The position numbers and the translations under genes are program-made. DNA of 64,000 bases from NCBI RefSeq assembly GCF_002754475.1, contig NZ_PEFL01000001.1:2604001-2668000 (forward strand), written 5' to 3'. Shown here piece by piece: positions 26,890 to 34,603 of this stretch. Source of the stretch: Comamonas sp. 26. Its GTDB lineage: Bacteria > Pseudomonadota > Gammaproteobacteria > Burkholderiales > Burkholderiaceae_C. Numbering within the stretch: position 1 is the first letter of the stretch; the number at the start of each line of letters is the position of its first letter. Under the pieces are notes generated by a model. It searched no databases. It had not been told where the DNA came from and saw only the letters and a list, made by a program, of their open reading frames with translations.

Positions 26890-27204
26890 ATGAAACGCAT
26901 CCTTGCCCTCGCCTCTATTTGCCTGCCCATTGCGTTGATCGCCACGCCCCTGACCAGCCAGGCGCACGATCATCGACATCACCACCATCACAAGCGCGAG
27001 CACAAAGAAGAGTATTGGGACGGCCAGTGCAAGGTGGAGCACAAGTGGAAGAGCAATGGCGAGTACAAGGAAAAGCGCAAGTGCAAAAACCGCCCCCACC
27101 ACCACGCACCTCACCCCGTTTATATGGCGCCGCCCCAGCCCGTATATGTCACTCCCCAACCTCAGGGTCTGGTGATTGACTCGCGCATTGTGCTCAGGCC
27201 CTGA
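26890..27204 (+). CDS. Histidine-rich exported protein, unknown function (104 aa)
   Basis: Start ATG 26890 gives a signal peptide (MKRILALASICLPIALIA, cleavage after SQA near 25). The mature protein opens with a run of histidines (HDHRHHHHHKREH), has a basic, lysine-rich middle with two cysteines (GQCKVEHKWKS, KRKCKNR) and a second histidine cluster, then a Pro-rich tail (YMAPPQPVYVTPQPQG). The composition suggests periplasmic metal binding or charge-based interaction, but this is inference. It converges with the lysR gene 8 nt away. An in-frame upstream start at 26839 would bury the signal peptide. Confidence 0.65.
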   Translation: MKRILALASICLPIALIATPLTSQAHDHRHHHHHKREHKEEYWDGQCKVEHKWKSNGEYKEKRKCKNRPHHHAPHPVYMAPPQPVYVTPQPQGLVIDSRIVLRP

Positions 27205-27212
27205 GCGCGCTT

Positions 27213-28148
27213 TTACTCATCCAGCAAATTCAACGCTTCGGCAGCGATCAAGTCCCAGACCAGGTGCGCGACGGGCGAAAGCTCGCGTTGCTGGCGCTTG
27301 GCCAGCATGATGCTGCGCTGCACCTTGGGCACCAAGCGCCGACTGAGCAGCACGGCGCTGTCCCCTGATTTCGCCGGTGTTGCAGCCTGCTTGCCCCAGC
27401 CCATAGGAATGGCCAGCCGCGGCACCACGCTCAGGCCCAGCCCCTGCTGCACCATGCTGTAGATCGTGGCCGTATGCCCCACATCCTGCACCACCGATGC
27501 GGCAGCCCCATGCGCCTGCAACGCGGCATCAATCAGGCGGCGGCTGCCTGAAGCATGATCGAGCAGTACCAGCGATTCGCCCGCCAGATCAGACCAGTGC
27601 ACCTCTTTCTTGCGCGCCAGCCGGTGCGATGAGAGGCAGACCAGACAAAAGGGCTCAGCCACAATGGTCTGCGCATATAGATCCTGCTTTTCTGACGGGT
27701 CAATCACCACGCCAAAATCCACTTCACCGCTGCGCACGCTGAGCAAGACATCGCTTTGAATGCGATCCAGCAATTGGATGTTGACGTCCGGCATCTGCTG
27801 CTTGCCACGCGCAATGCACTGCGGCAGCAAATGGGCCGACAAGGTGGGGCTGCTGGCCACTTTTACCTTCCCCTTGCGCTGCGTGGCCAGTCCCTGCACC
27901 TCCTGCAAGCAGGCATCCAGATCTTCAAGCACACGTGACACACTACCCAGCAACAGACGACCCGCCTCGGTCAACTCCACCTCGCGCGTAGTGCGGTGCA
28001 GCAGTTGCAGGCCCATAGCTTGCTCCAGATCCGTCACATTGCGACTTACCGCCGGTTGCGTCAGGGCCAATGCATCCGCCGCACGACTGAAGCTGCTGCT
28101 TTCAGCAACGGCCACAAAAACACGCAATTGACGCAGGCTTACATTCAT
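27213..28148 (-). CDS. LysR-family transcriptional regulator
   Basis: A 311-residue LysR protein: winged helix-turn-helix at residues 1-62 (LRQLRVFVAVAESSSFSRAADAL, LTQPAVSRNVTDLE), a linker helix, and a periplasmic-binding-like effector domain (KVKVASSPTLSAHLLP, DFGVVIDPSEKQD, VPRLAIPM). It is divergent from the transporter gene at 28267, with palindromes in the shared 118-nt gap, so it most likely controls that gene and itself. The ligand is unknown. Confidence 0.88.
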   Translation of the reverse strand: MNVSLRQLRVFVAVAESSSFSRAADALALTQPAVSRNVTDLEQAMGLQLLHRTTREVELTEAGRLLLGSVSRVLEDLDACLQEVQGLATQRKGKVKVASSPTLSAHLLPQCIARGKQQMPDVNIQLLDRIQSDVLLSVRSGEVDFGVVIDPSEKQDLYAQTIVAEPFCLVCLSSHRLARKKEVHWSDLAGESLVLLDHASGSRRLIDAALQAHGAAASVVQDVGHTATIYSMVQQGLGLSVVPRLAIPMGWGKQAATPAKSGDSAVLLSRRLVPKVQRSIMLAKRQQRELSPVAHLVWDLIAAEALNLLDE

Positions 28149-28159
28149 ATCAAAAAATT

Positions 28160-28213
28160 ATAGATCTATCGAATAAATCCATTTCTCTTTTGAATGTATT
28201 ACGTATCCAATAC
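28160..28213. promoter_or_regulatory. Probable LysR operator region
   Basis: Two dyads lie between the divergent genes: ATAGATCTAT (28160-28169, perfect) and GTATT-N8-AATAC (28196-28213), which has the T-N11-A form of LysR boxes. Assignment is by position and symmetry only. Confidence 0.5.
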
Positions 28214-28266
28214 GCAGCCATCACGCACCCAATTGGTGCTTTGCATGAATGGTCTGAATTCGAAAT

Positions 28267-29271
28267 ATGTCGCGCCCTCGTTTTATCCCCGATAACTTCA
28301 CGCTGGCATTGATTGCCACCGTCATCATCGCCAGCTTTTTACCTGCCTCGGGCAAGATAGCCGAGTATGTAGAACTGGTCACCACAGCCATCGTCAGCCT
28401 GCTGTTCTTTCTGCACGGTGCCAAGCTTTCGCGCCAGGCGATTCTGGCAGGCATAGGCCACTGGCGACTGCATCTGTGCATCTTCATCGCCACCTTTGTC
28501 ATGTTCCCAGTTCTGGGTCTGGCGCTGCGCCCGCTGCTCTCGCCCTTGGTCACTACCGAGATGTATATCGGCATCATCTTCCTCTGCACCCTGCCCGCCA
28601 CAGTGCAATCTGCCATTGCCTTTACATCCATGGCGCGCGGCAATGTGCCGGCGGCGGTCTGTAGCGCTTCGGCCTCAACCTTGCTAGGCATTCTGGTTAC
28701 ACCCATTCTGGTCAGCTTGCTGCTCAATAAAAATGCCGAAGGCGGCGATGCGCTGCACGCCGTTGGCAAGATTGCGATGACGCTGCTGCTGCCCTTTGTC
28801 ATTGGTCACTTGATGCGCCCCTTGATTGGCGGCTTTTTGCAGCGCCGCGCGTCCATCATCAAGCTGGTAGATCAGGGCTCGATTCTGTTTGTGGTCTACG
28901 CCGCATTCAGCGCTGCCGTCATTAGCGGCTTGTGGAAACAAACCCCCATTCCCGCGCTCATCGGCCTGACCCTGGTGTGTTGCATTTTGCTGGCAGTGGT
29001 GCTGGTCGTCACGACCTGGGGTGCACGTCGCCTTGGCTTTAACAAAGAAGATGAGATCACGCTGGTGTTTTGCGGCTCCAAAAAGAGCATGGTCAGTGGC
29101 ATCCCCATGGCCAACGTGCTATTCCCCGCCGCATCGGTTGGTGCAATTGTGCTGCCGCTGATGCTATTCCACCAAATTCAGCTAATGGTCTGCGCTGCAC
29201 TGGCCCAGCGCTATGCCCAGCGACCACAAAGCACCGAGGAAAACACAGAGGACACAGCCATTGGCGCTTGA
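28267..29271 (+). CDS. Bile acid:sodium symporter-like (BASS) membrane transporter
   Basis: A 334-residue integral membrane protein with about nine to ten hydrophobic helices, matching the SBF-like CPA transporter group (YfeH type). Conserved-looking stretches are FFLHGAKLSRQAILAGI near 40-56, CTLPATVQSAIAFTSMARGN near 101-120 and FCGSKKSMVSGIPMANVLFP near 266-285; the last two resemble the unwound helix crossing regions of BASS transporters. Substrate is unknown; organic anions are typical. It is divergent from a LysR regulator and followed by a strong terminator. Confidence 0.82.
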   Translation: MSRPRFIPDNFTLALIATVIIASFLPASGKIAEYVELVTTAIVSLLFFLHGAKLSRQAILAGIGHWRLHLCIFIATFVMFPVLGLALRPLLSPLVTTEMYIGIIFLCTLPATVQSAIAFTSMARGNVPAAVCSASASTLLGILVTPILVSLLLNKNAEGGDALHAVGKIAMTLLLPFVIGHLMRPLIGGFLQRRASIIKLVDQGSILFVVYAAFSAAVISGLWKQTPIPALIGLTLVCCILLAVVLVVTTWGARRLGFNKEDEITLVFCGSKKSMVSGIPMANVLFPAASVGAIVLPLMLFHQIQLMVCAALAQRYAQRPQSTEENTEDTAIGA

Positions 29272-29294
29272 AGTGCCACACACGTAATCCAGAA

Positions 29295-29325
29295 AAAAAA
29301 GGGGTGCCATCAGCACCCCTTTTTT
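29295..29325. terminator. Bidirectional intrinsic terminator
   Basis: AAAAAAGGGGTGC and GCACCCCTTTTT pair around a CATCA loop, with A and T tracts on both sides, ending the transporter transcript. Confidence 0.85.
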
Positions 29326-29806
29326 GTCAGAGCGCATTGCCTCCAGCAAACGCCATCAGCGCATGCTGCTTGCGCAGCCACTCTTGCGCTTGCACATTCA
29401 TCGTATCCTTCACCTTCACCTTCACCTTCACCTTCACCTTCAACTGAAGGCTGGCTGCGCAGCAGCTACAGCTATAGCATTGGTCAAATGCGAAATGACA
29501 TTGAAGGCGGTGCGCGGTGAGTGCCTTGTTGCCGGGCTGGCGCAGCCTTAACGCTGTCGCCCATATTGTGAGCTTGAAGGATCTGCATAGCAGGGTTGAC
29601 CAACTCGCCCGAAAAAGGATTTTTGCAGTTTTGCCTGGATGCCATGCAAGAGGTTATTGCCTGCTGGCAACGCCTGCGATATTTAATAGCGATCAAGGCA
29701 GCCAAGTACGTTGCGGCCTTTTTAATCGATCACGCTCCTCGGACACCTCAAGCGCCTTCAACGCCCCTGGCAATTACGCATCACTTCAAAGAAGTCCCAC
29801 AAACAA
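29326..29806. other. Region without a confident gene
   Basis: Contains a hexamer repeat, a 24-codon minus-strand frame (29327-29401) with repeated GAAGG upstream, and otherwise only short frames without motifs. The sequence may include degraded copies of the dispersed repeat (ATAGCTGTAGCTGCTGCGCAGCC on the minus strand near 29447-29476). Confidence 0.4.
29407..29442. repeat. Hexamer tandem repeat, six copies of CCTTCA
   Basis: Thirty-six bases of perfect CCTTCA units (TGAAGG on the other strand). Such repeats are prone to copy-number change. On the minus strand they end 5 nt before an ATG. Confidence 0.9.
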
Positions 29807-29836
29807 AAACGCCCTGCAAATTATTGCAGGGCGTTT
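29807..29836. terminator. Intrinsic terminator downstream of tRNA-His copy 2
   Basis: AAAACGCCCTGCAA and TTGCAGGGCGTTTT form a perfect stem with an A/T-rich loop; it lies just beyond the minus-strand tRNA-His gene. Confidence 0.8.
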
Positions 29837-29842
29837 TAAATT

Positions 29843-29919
29843 TGGGGTGGCTGATGGGGCTCGAACCCACGACAACAGGAATCACAATCCTGGACTCTAC
29901 CAACTGAGCTACAGCCACC
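29843..29919 (-). tRNA. tRNA-His (GTG), downstream copy
   Basis: Acceptor GTGGCTG/CAGCCAC with the extra 5' G (position -1) typical of tRNA-His, anticodon loop TTGTGAT with anticodon GTG, T-arm GTGGGTTCGAGCCCCAT and encoded CCA. Identical to the copy at 30058-30134 across the full gene. Confidence 0.94.
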
Positions 29920-30023
29920 GTAGAAGTTCTTATTCTACTTCAGGTTTAGTACTCTTAAATCAAATTTGAGAGCAATAAACACTGATGTTTAAATGATTTC
30001 AAGGCGTGTACCTTGAGTCATTT

Positions 30024-30050
30024 AAAGCACTTTGTTTGGCAAAGTGCTTT
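30024..30050. terminator. Intrinsic terminator between the two tRNA-His genes
   Basis: AAAGCACTTTG and CAAAGTGCTTT pair around a TTTGG loop, directly after the upstream tRNA-His on the minus strand. Confidence 0.8.
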
Positions 30051-30057
30051 AAAAATC

Positions 30058-30134
30058 TGGGGTGGCTGATGGGGCTCGAACCCACGACAACAGGAATCAC
30101 AATCCTGGACTCTACCAACTGAGCTACAGCCACC
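30058..30134 (-). tRNA. tRNA-His (GTG), upstream copy
   Basis: Sequence-identical to the second copy, including the G-1 base, GTG anticodon and CCA. It lies 63 nt downstream of the ppiD stop on the same strand and may be partly co-transcribed with it. Confidence 0.94.
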
Positions 30135-30197
30135 GTAGAAGCATCTATTGTAATGCAGAAATCAGGCCCGGAATAATTCAAACCTGATTTATCTGCC

Positions 30198-32096
30198 TTA
30201 CTGTGGACGCGGCACCTTGATCTGAACCTTGAAGTCCTTCTTCAACTGTTCATAGTAGGCCATGACTTCCGCCATGGAAGCCCACTGCGTGAACTGCGAC
30301 TTCTGCTGCTCGATCACCTGGGCATCTTGGGCTGGGCGCTCGGCAATGCGATTGATCTTGATGATGGCATAGCCAGCATTACCCAGATCAACACCTTCCC
30401 ACGCAGGCAACGCATTGGTTGGAGCGCGCAGCGCTGCATCCAGCACTTCACGGGGCAGGCCCTTGGCCTGATCGCGCCCCACTTCTACCGCAGCAGGAAG
30501 TTGAGCCGTTTCAGGCTTAGCCTTCCACTCGGCCATCTTGGCCTTGGCATCTTGCTTGGCCAGTTCTGCAGACTGATGAACCACATAGAGTTGCTTGAGC
30601 TTCTCACCCACTTCATCCATAGATTGGGTATGCGCAGGGGAGTAGTTCAGCACACGACCGGCCACCAGCGTGCTTGGGGCCAGCTCCACAGCATCGGTAT
30701 TGCGCTTGTTTTCCAGCGAATCAGCCGAGAACAATGCTTCCAGGAAACGCTTGTTTGCCAAGGGTCCTTGCGCACCAGGGGCAGGCTCTCGCGTCACATT
30801 TTCTGCCTTATGAATGGTCAGCTTGAATTTCTCAGCCACAGGCTTGAGGCTGTCAGACTGCTCATACACACCATTGGTGAAGGCTTCAGCAGCTTCTGCA
30901 AACTTGCGCTGCGCCTGCTGCTGCTTGAGATCTGCTTCCAGCTTAGGACGCATTTCTTCAAACGATGGCACCTTGGGTTGCTTGATGCCTGTGAGCTTGA
31001 TGATGTGAAAGCCAAAATCAGACTCAATCACATCGCTGATTTCGCCTTCCTTCATCTTGAAAACAGCTTCCTCAAACGGCTTGACCATCGCATCGCGACC
31101 AAAGTAGCCCAGATCACCGCCATTGGCTGCCGAGCCCGGATCCTGCGAGTTAGCCTTTGCAAGCTGTGCAAAGCTCTTGGGATCTTTACGCACTTCAGCC
31201 AGCAATTGCGCAGCCTTGGCTTTGGCTTTTTCACGCTCAGCAGCATGCATATCCTTGCTAGCGTTGATCAAGATGTGGCTGGCACGGCGTTCTTCAGGGC
31301 CGGCCAGACGCGCTGCGTTTTCCTTGTAATAGGTGCGCAGATCGTCTTCGCTGAGCACAATGCCTTGCTGCACTGCAGCCAGATCCAGCTGCAGGTATTC
31401 CACAGTGGCTGCTTCTGCTTGCTTGAACTGGCTTGTGTGTGCGTCGTAGAAGGCCTTGAGTTCAGCTTCGGTAGGCTGCACCTTGCTCGCATAGGCGGCA
31501 GCATCAAAGCGCGCCACCTGAATTTCGCGACGCTGATACAGAGCGTTCATCGCTTGCTGAAGCTGTGCATCCGTCGCAAAGCTGCTCGACGTCACGCCGC
31601 CCAGCACCTGGTTGAGAGCCAGCTCACGGCGCAGGTTCGCCTCAAAGCCTTCGGGTGTCATGCCTTGCGAGCCCACCAAGGCCTTATAGGCTTCTGCATC
31701 GAGAGAGCCATCGGGCTTTTGCAAAGCGGCAATCGCAGGAATCTCACGCAAGGTACGCACCAATTGCGCATCCGGTGTGGTCAAGTGCATCTTGTTGGCA
31801 GCAGCCGCCAGCACGCGATCACGCACCAGCTTCTCCAGCGTCGCATAGCGCGCCTCTGGCGAATCAAGCAACTTGGCATCCATGGCCGGATTCTGCGCAC
31901 GCAGTCGATCACTTTCAGCCCGGTGAGCGTTGTCCCAATCTTGCTGGGTAATGTCATGACCATCCACACGAGCCACAGCCTGGCTGGATTCGGTGAAGTA
32001 GTTCTGGTTGACCCCGACAAAAATGAAAGAGGGAATAATCAGCAAGAACAACAAGATCATGATGAACTTGGAATGCTTGCGGATGGATTCGAACAT
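30198..32096 (-). CDS. ppiD: Membrane-anchored periplasmic peptidyl-prolyl isomerase PpiD
   Basis: PpiD is an inner-membrane-anchored chaperone near the Sec translocon that helps outer membrane proteins fold. The 632-residue product has a single N-terminal membrane helix ([19 protein letters not shown], about 13-31), an SurA-like N-terminal chaperone region ([16 protein letters not shown] onward), a parvulin domain ([13 protein letters not shown] to [13 protein letters not shown], about 270-370) and a C-terminal PpiC-like region. Start ATG 32096 is chosen over a TTG two codons upstream. It precedes the tRNA-His pair. Confidence 0.92.
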   Translation of the reverse strand: MFESIRKHSKFIMILLFLLIIPSFIFVGVNQNYFTESSQAVARVDGHDITQQDWDNAHRAESDRLRAQNPAMDAKLLDSPEARYATLEKLVRDRVLAAAANKMHLTTPDAQLVRTLREIPAIAALQKPDGSLDAEAYKALVGSQGMTPEGFEANLRRELALNQVLGGVTSSSFATDAQLQQAMNALYQRREIQVARFDAAAYASKVQPTEAELKAFYDAHTSQFKQAEAATVEYLQLDLAAVQQGIVLSEDDLRTYYKENAARLAGPEERRASHILINASKDMHAAEREKAKAKAAQLLAEVRKDPKSFAQLAKANSQDPGSAANGGDLGYFGRDAMVKPFEEAVFKMKEGEISDVIESDFGFHIIKLTGIKQPKVPSFEEMRPKLEADLKQQQAQRKFAEAAEAFTNGVYEQSDSLKPVAEKFKLTIHKAENVTREPAPGAQGPLANKRFLEALFSADSLENKRNTDAVELAPSTLVAGRVLNYSPAHTQSMDEVGEKLKQLYVVHQSAELAKQDAKAKMAEWKAKPETAQLPAAVEVGRDQAKGLPREVLDAALRAPTNALPAWEGVDLGNAGYAIIKINRIAERPAQDAQVIEQQKSQFTQWASMAEVMAYYEQLKKDFKVQIKVPRPQ

Positions 32097-32365
32097 GGTC
32101 AATCTTTCTGCGGCAGCAAAAATAAAGGCGAACTTGCGTTCGCCTCATTAAGAATGGTGAAAGCCGTGCAACCCGAGTGCGCTATCGACCGGGCCTCTAC
32201 AGGGCATTGAAGCACTACAGAACTGCCATCCAACCTCCACCAACAGGGTTAGGCTAATCTCACTCATTCTAACTGCGCACTTTTCAATTGCTGCAGTCGT
32301 GCAAGTGCATCGTGCGCAGAAATACCCTCAACCAGCCCCAAAGGGCGCGAATGCAAGAGCCAAAC
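32097..32365. other. Intergenic upstream of ppiD
   Basis: No gene recognised. Presumably holds the ppiD promoter on the minus strand; no strong consensus stands out. Confidence 0.4.
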
Positions 32366-32398
32366 GCAAAAAGGCTTAGAAAACTCTAAGCCTTTTTG
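32366..32398. terminator. Intrinsic terminator beside the tRNA-Val fragment
   Basis: GCAAAAAGGCTTAGA and TCTAAGCCTTTTTGC pair almost perfectly with A and T tracts on both sides. It resembles the terminator behind the intact tRNA-Val (36131-36157), suggesting both came from one duplicated unit. Confidence 0.82.
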
Positions 32399-32406
32399 CG
32401 TTTTAG

Positions 32407-32452
32407 TGGTGGGCACTGACGGCCTCGAAACGCCCGTCTATTCCGTGTAAAA
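32407..32452 (-). pseudogene. tRNA-Val 3'-half fragment
   Basis: About 46 bases align with the 3' half of the intact tRNA-Val at 36177-36252, from CCA through the T-arm to the anticodon loop (shared GTGGTGGG, CTGACGG, CTCGAA, TTCCGTGTAAA-type blocks with roughly nine mismatches). Similarity ends inside the anticodon arm; the 5' half is absent. It cannot be a functional tRNA. Retention of a tRNA 3' half plus its terminator is what integrating elements leave at attachment sites. Confidence 0.75.
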
Positions 32453-32731
32453 GTTTATAAGATTTTTACAAATCAACACCTTACGGAGAACGCCAACCCA
32501 ACTCACCCACTTGGTGCAAGTTTGACCCCTTGGAGGATGCAACAGGTGATAGCTAGGGATTGGGCGCATGCCGTGCATGCGCCTTCTGACCCAGACATCG
32601 GAGATCACCAAGCAAACAGGGTATGGGTGAACAGCACGAACTGCGCACACTGGCTAAACAGGTCCTCTGGGAATCAACAGTAAGCCGCCCTGCGAGAAGC
32701 ACACCCTGATCATCACAAATGGGAGAGTCGT
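32453..32731. other. Intergenic with a perfect hairpin
   Basis: No gene recognised. GGCGCATGC (32563-32571) and GCATGCGCC (32575-32583) form a perfect 9-bp stem with a CGT loop and no T tract, so it is not an obvious terminator. The right end should hold the promoter for the exported protein at 32732. Confidence 0.45.
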
Positions 32732-33139
32732 ATGAAGCGCTTCCAACCGATGCTTGCAACAGCCATCCTCCTCGGCCTTATCAGCCCATTGCTTGGCAAC
32801 GCCATGACACAGGCGCACTCAAACTACAGCACACTTGGCACCCCCACGAGCAGCTACAGCGGCCAGATCACCGGCAATGGTGTCGTGCAATACGGGCTGG
32901 ATACTCGGCCGCACCAGCAACTGACCGTTCAGCTCAACACCAACAACCCCAGCAGCCGCATCAATGTCATCAAGGACGGCTCTGCAAAACCGCTGTGCCA
33001 AAGCTCCGCCACCCAAAACACCTGCAGCTTTCGTACAGAGCCAGATGCAAATTACCGAGTGCTTGTCAGCCTGACACCCGAGGCCGCTCAGCGCGGCGAA
33101 AGCGCACGCTTTACGCTCACAGTCGCTCAGGGCATCTGA
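32732..33139 (+). CDS. Exported protein with a beta-sandwich-like domain, unknown function (135 aa)
   Basis: Start ATG 32732 follows GGGAGAGTCGT and opens a signal peptide (MKRFQPMLATAILLGLISPL, cleavage near NAM). The mature domain alternates polar and hydrophobic residues as in a beta-sandwich (YSGQITGNGVVQYGLD, QQLTVQLNTNNPSSRINVI, NYRVLVSLTPEAAQRGES, RFTLTVAQ) with one likely disulfide (LCQSSATQNTC). The pattern is reminiscent of PPC-like domains and of periplasmic lysozyme inhibitors such as PliG, but the likeness is weak and I do not assign a function. It appears to be a single-gene unit. Confidence 0.6.
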   Translation: MKRFQPMLATAILLGLISPLLGNAMTQAHSNYSTLGTPTSSYSGQITGNGVVQYGLDTRPHQQLTVQLNTNNPSSRINVIKDGSAKPLCQSSATQNTCSFRTEPDANYRVLVSLTPEAAQRGESARFTLTVAQGI

Positions 33140-33223
33140 CATGCAACGCAGATGCCAGCACCTGGTTGTATGAGTAGAAAGCCACACCAGCCATTCCTGA
33201 CCAAAGGAGAGGCGCTCAAACAA

Positions 33224-33272
33224 TCTACTTTTGATAGCTGTCAGCGCTTATTTAATAAAGGCTAACGGCTTT
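33224..33272. repeat. Dispersed intergenic repeat, copy b
   Basis: CTTTTGATAGCTGTCAGCGCTTATTT followed by AATAAAGGCTAACGGC. It matches the pattern ATAGCTG-CAGCGCTT ... GGCTA-GGC seen in the other copies. It lies upstream of the universal stress protein gene. Confidence 0.6.
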
Positions 33273-33407
33273 TTACTTGAGTGAATGGTTTGGAATATCC
33301 ATTTAAACCTGCAAAAATGCGCGCAACGAGGTGTTGCATTCACAGTGCCAGGATGTGACCATGGACTCGGCACAATCGCTTTGTTTCATCGCGCAAAGAG
33401 GCTGGAT

Positions 33408-33857
33408 ATGTTCAAGCACATTCTTATTCCTACAGACGGATCAAAACTCTCTGAGGCTGCAGTGCGCTCAGGCATTCAACTGGCTAAGGAGCAAGGCGCT
33501 CAGGTGACGGCGCTGTACGTGATGCCTGACTACTCTGCCATGATCTATAGCGCTGATGCGTTAATGACATACAACGCTGCAGAGTTCGAGAAAAGCACCC
33601 AGAAGGACGCCGACAAGGTGCTGCAGTTTGCAATCGACATTGCCAAAGCCGAAGGCGTGGAATGCAAGACGGCGCGGGTGATGAATATATCCGTCAACCA
33701 GGCGATCGTGCAGGGGGCGCAAGACAGTCAGTGCGACCTGATCTGCATGGCCTCTCACGGGCGCAAGGGTATCGCCGGCATTCTGCTGGGCAGCGAAACC
33801 CAGCGCGTGCTGGTCAACAGCAAAGTACCAGTGCTGGTGCACCGGCCTCTGGTGTAG
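33408..33857 (+). CDS. UspA-type universal stress protein
   Basis: A 149-residue single Usp domain: MFKHILIPTDGSKLSEAAV at the N-terminus and the ATP-binding GRKGIAGILLGSETQRVL motif (G-2x-G-9x-G-S) near the C-terminus, followed by VPVLVHRP. Proteins of this ATP-binding group help cells survive starvation or oxidative stress, usually as cytosolic dimers. An in-frame extension to 33285 is not supported; ATG 33408 with GAGG upstream fits the family start. Confidence 0.88.
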   Translation: MFKHILIPTDGSKLSEAAVRSGIQLAKEQGAQVTALYVMPDYSAMIYSADALMTYNAAEFEKSTQKDADKVLQFAIDIAKAEGVECKTARVMNISVNQAIVQGAQDSQCDLICMASHGRKGIAGILLGSETQRVLVNSKVPVLVHRPLV

Positions 33858-33874
33858 GGCTGGCGAGCGGCGGC

Positions 33875-34015
33875 CTAGATCTCTATGTCTGCGTCTACCA
33901 TGTCCTGCACGGCAGAGCGCACGACAAGAACAGCAAACACCCCCATCGCGATCACAAGATATGTCATAGCAGCACCTTTTCTGCCAAGTCTTGCGGCATC
34001 AGATGACGGCTTCAT
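33875..34015 (-). CDS. Possible small membrane protein (30-46 aa)
   Basis: From ATG 33965-33967, with AAAAGG 7 nt upstream, a 30-residue frame encodes a single hydrophobic helix (TYLVIAMGVFAVLVV) followed by a short acidic tail (DMVDADIEI). An upstream in-frame ATG at 34013-34015 adds 16 residues. Its size and layout resemble known bacterial small membrane proteins, but no family is recognised and chance cannot be excluded. Confidence 0.35.
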   Translation of the reverse strand: MKPSSDAARLGRKGAAMTYLVIAMGVFAVLVVRSAVQDMVDADIEI

Positions 34016-34205
34016 GACCAATATAGAGTGTGGAAGTCCGCTCAGACAACCACAACATTAAGGCAATGGATGAGCTGAACGGCGATCACCAAGTACGCAT
34101 GGATGAATGCGTTGCATGGGTCTTGGAACGGAAAACAGCTGCAACCCAGTCAGCGATCCATTAAGAAACGCTCACTTCCGGAGATCTGCAGGCCAACCTT
34201 AGTCA

Positions 34206-34439
34206 TCATGGGAGACTCAAGTCCATGCCGAGCATCTTGGCAAGGCCAAAGGTAAAAAGCAGCACAGCCATAAGTGCCAGCAGGAAGATGGCCACCAGCT
34301 TGCTGCCCGTGCGTAGCAGCGCGCGCTTGTCCATCCCCTTCTTGCCTTGATCGTAATGCCACTTGATGGCAAAGAACATGCACGCGCCGAATATGAGAAC
34401 CTTGAATACAACGAAGACTACGGGGATCCAATCGATCAT
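34206..34439 (-). CDS. Small membrane protein with two helices, unknown function (77 aa)
   Basis: ATG 34439 opens MIDWIPVVFVVFKVLIFGA (helix 1, about 5-25), a short basic loop (KWHYDQGKKGMDKRALLRTG) and helix 2 (KLVAIFLLALMAVLLFTFGL, about 48-68). An inner membrane protein is likely, with the loop probably cytoplasmic by the positive-inside rule. The frame is open to 34529, but residues before 34439 are less convincing. It is divergent from the MocR regulator at 34599 and could be its target. Confidence 0.55.
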   Translation of the reverse strand: MIDWIPVVFVVFKVLIFGACMFFAIKWHYDQGKKGMDKRALLRTGSKLVAIFLLALMAVLLFTFGLAKMLGMDLSLP

Positions 34440-34592
34440 TTGAAAATTTCCAGCCTGTGACTTGACACTGTCTATCGTGAGGAGCACTACCTCACAGATG
34501 AGATAGACAAAAACGTCAGCGACTGCCACACAAGAATGCGTGCTGCTGAACGTTCAGGGACATACTACTCAAAAGCAATTTCCATACATTGA

Positions 34593-34603
34593 GACAAATT
34601 GTC
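34593..34603. promoter_or_regulatory. Palindrome overlapping the mocR start
   Basis: GACAAATTGTC is a perfect 11-bp dyad that includes the proposed TTG start codon of the MocR gene. It could be an autoregulatory operator. Assigned by symmetry and position only. Confidence 0.35.

Noticed and set aside
30327..32210. Very long plus-strand open frame (627 codons) opposite ppiD
   Set aside because: Mirror of ppiD codon bias; ppiD itself has a complete domain set.
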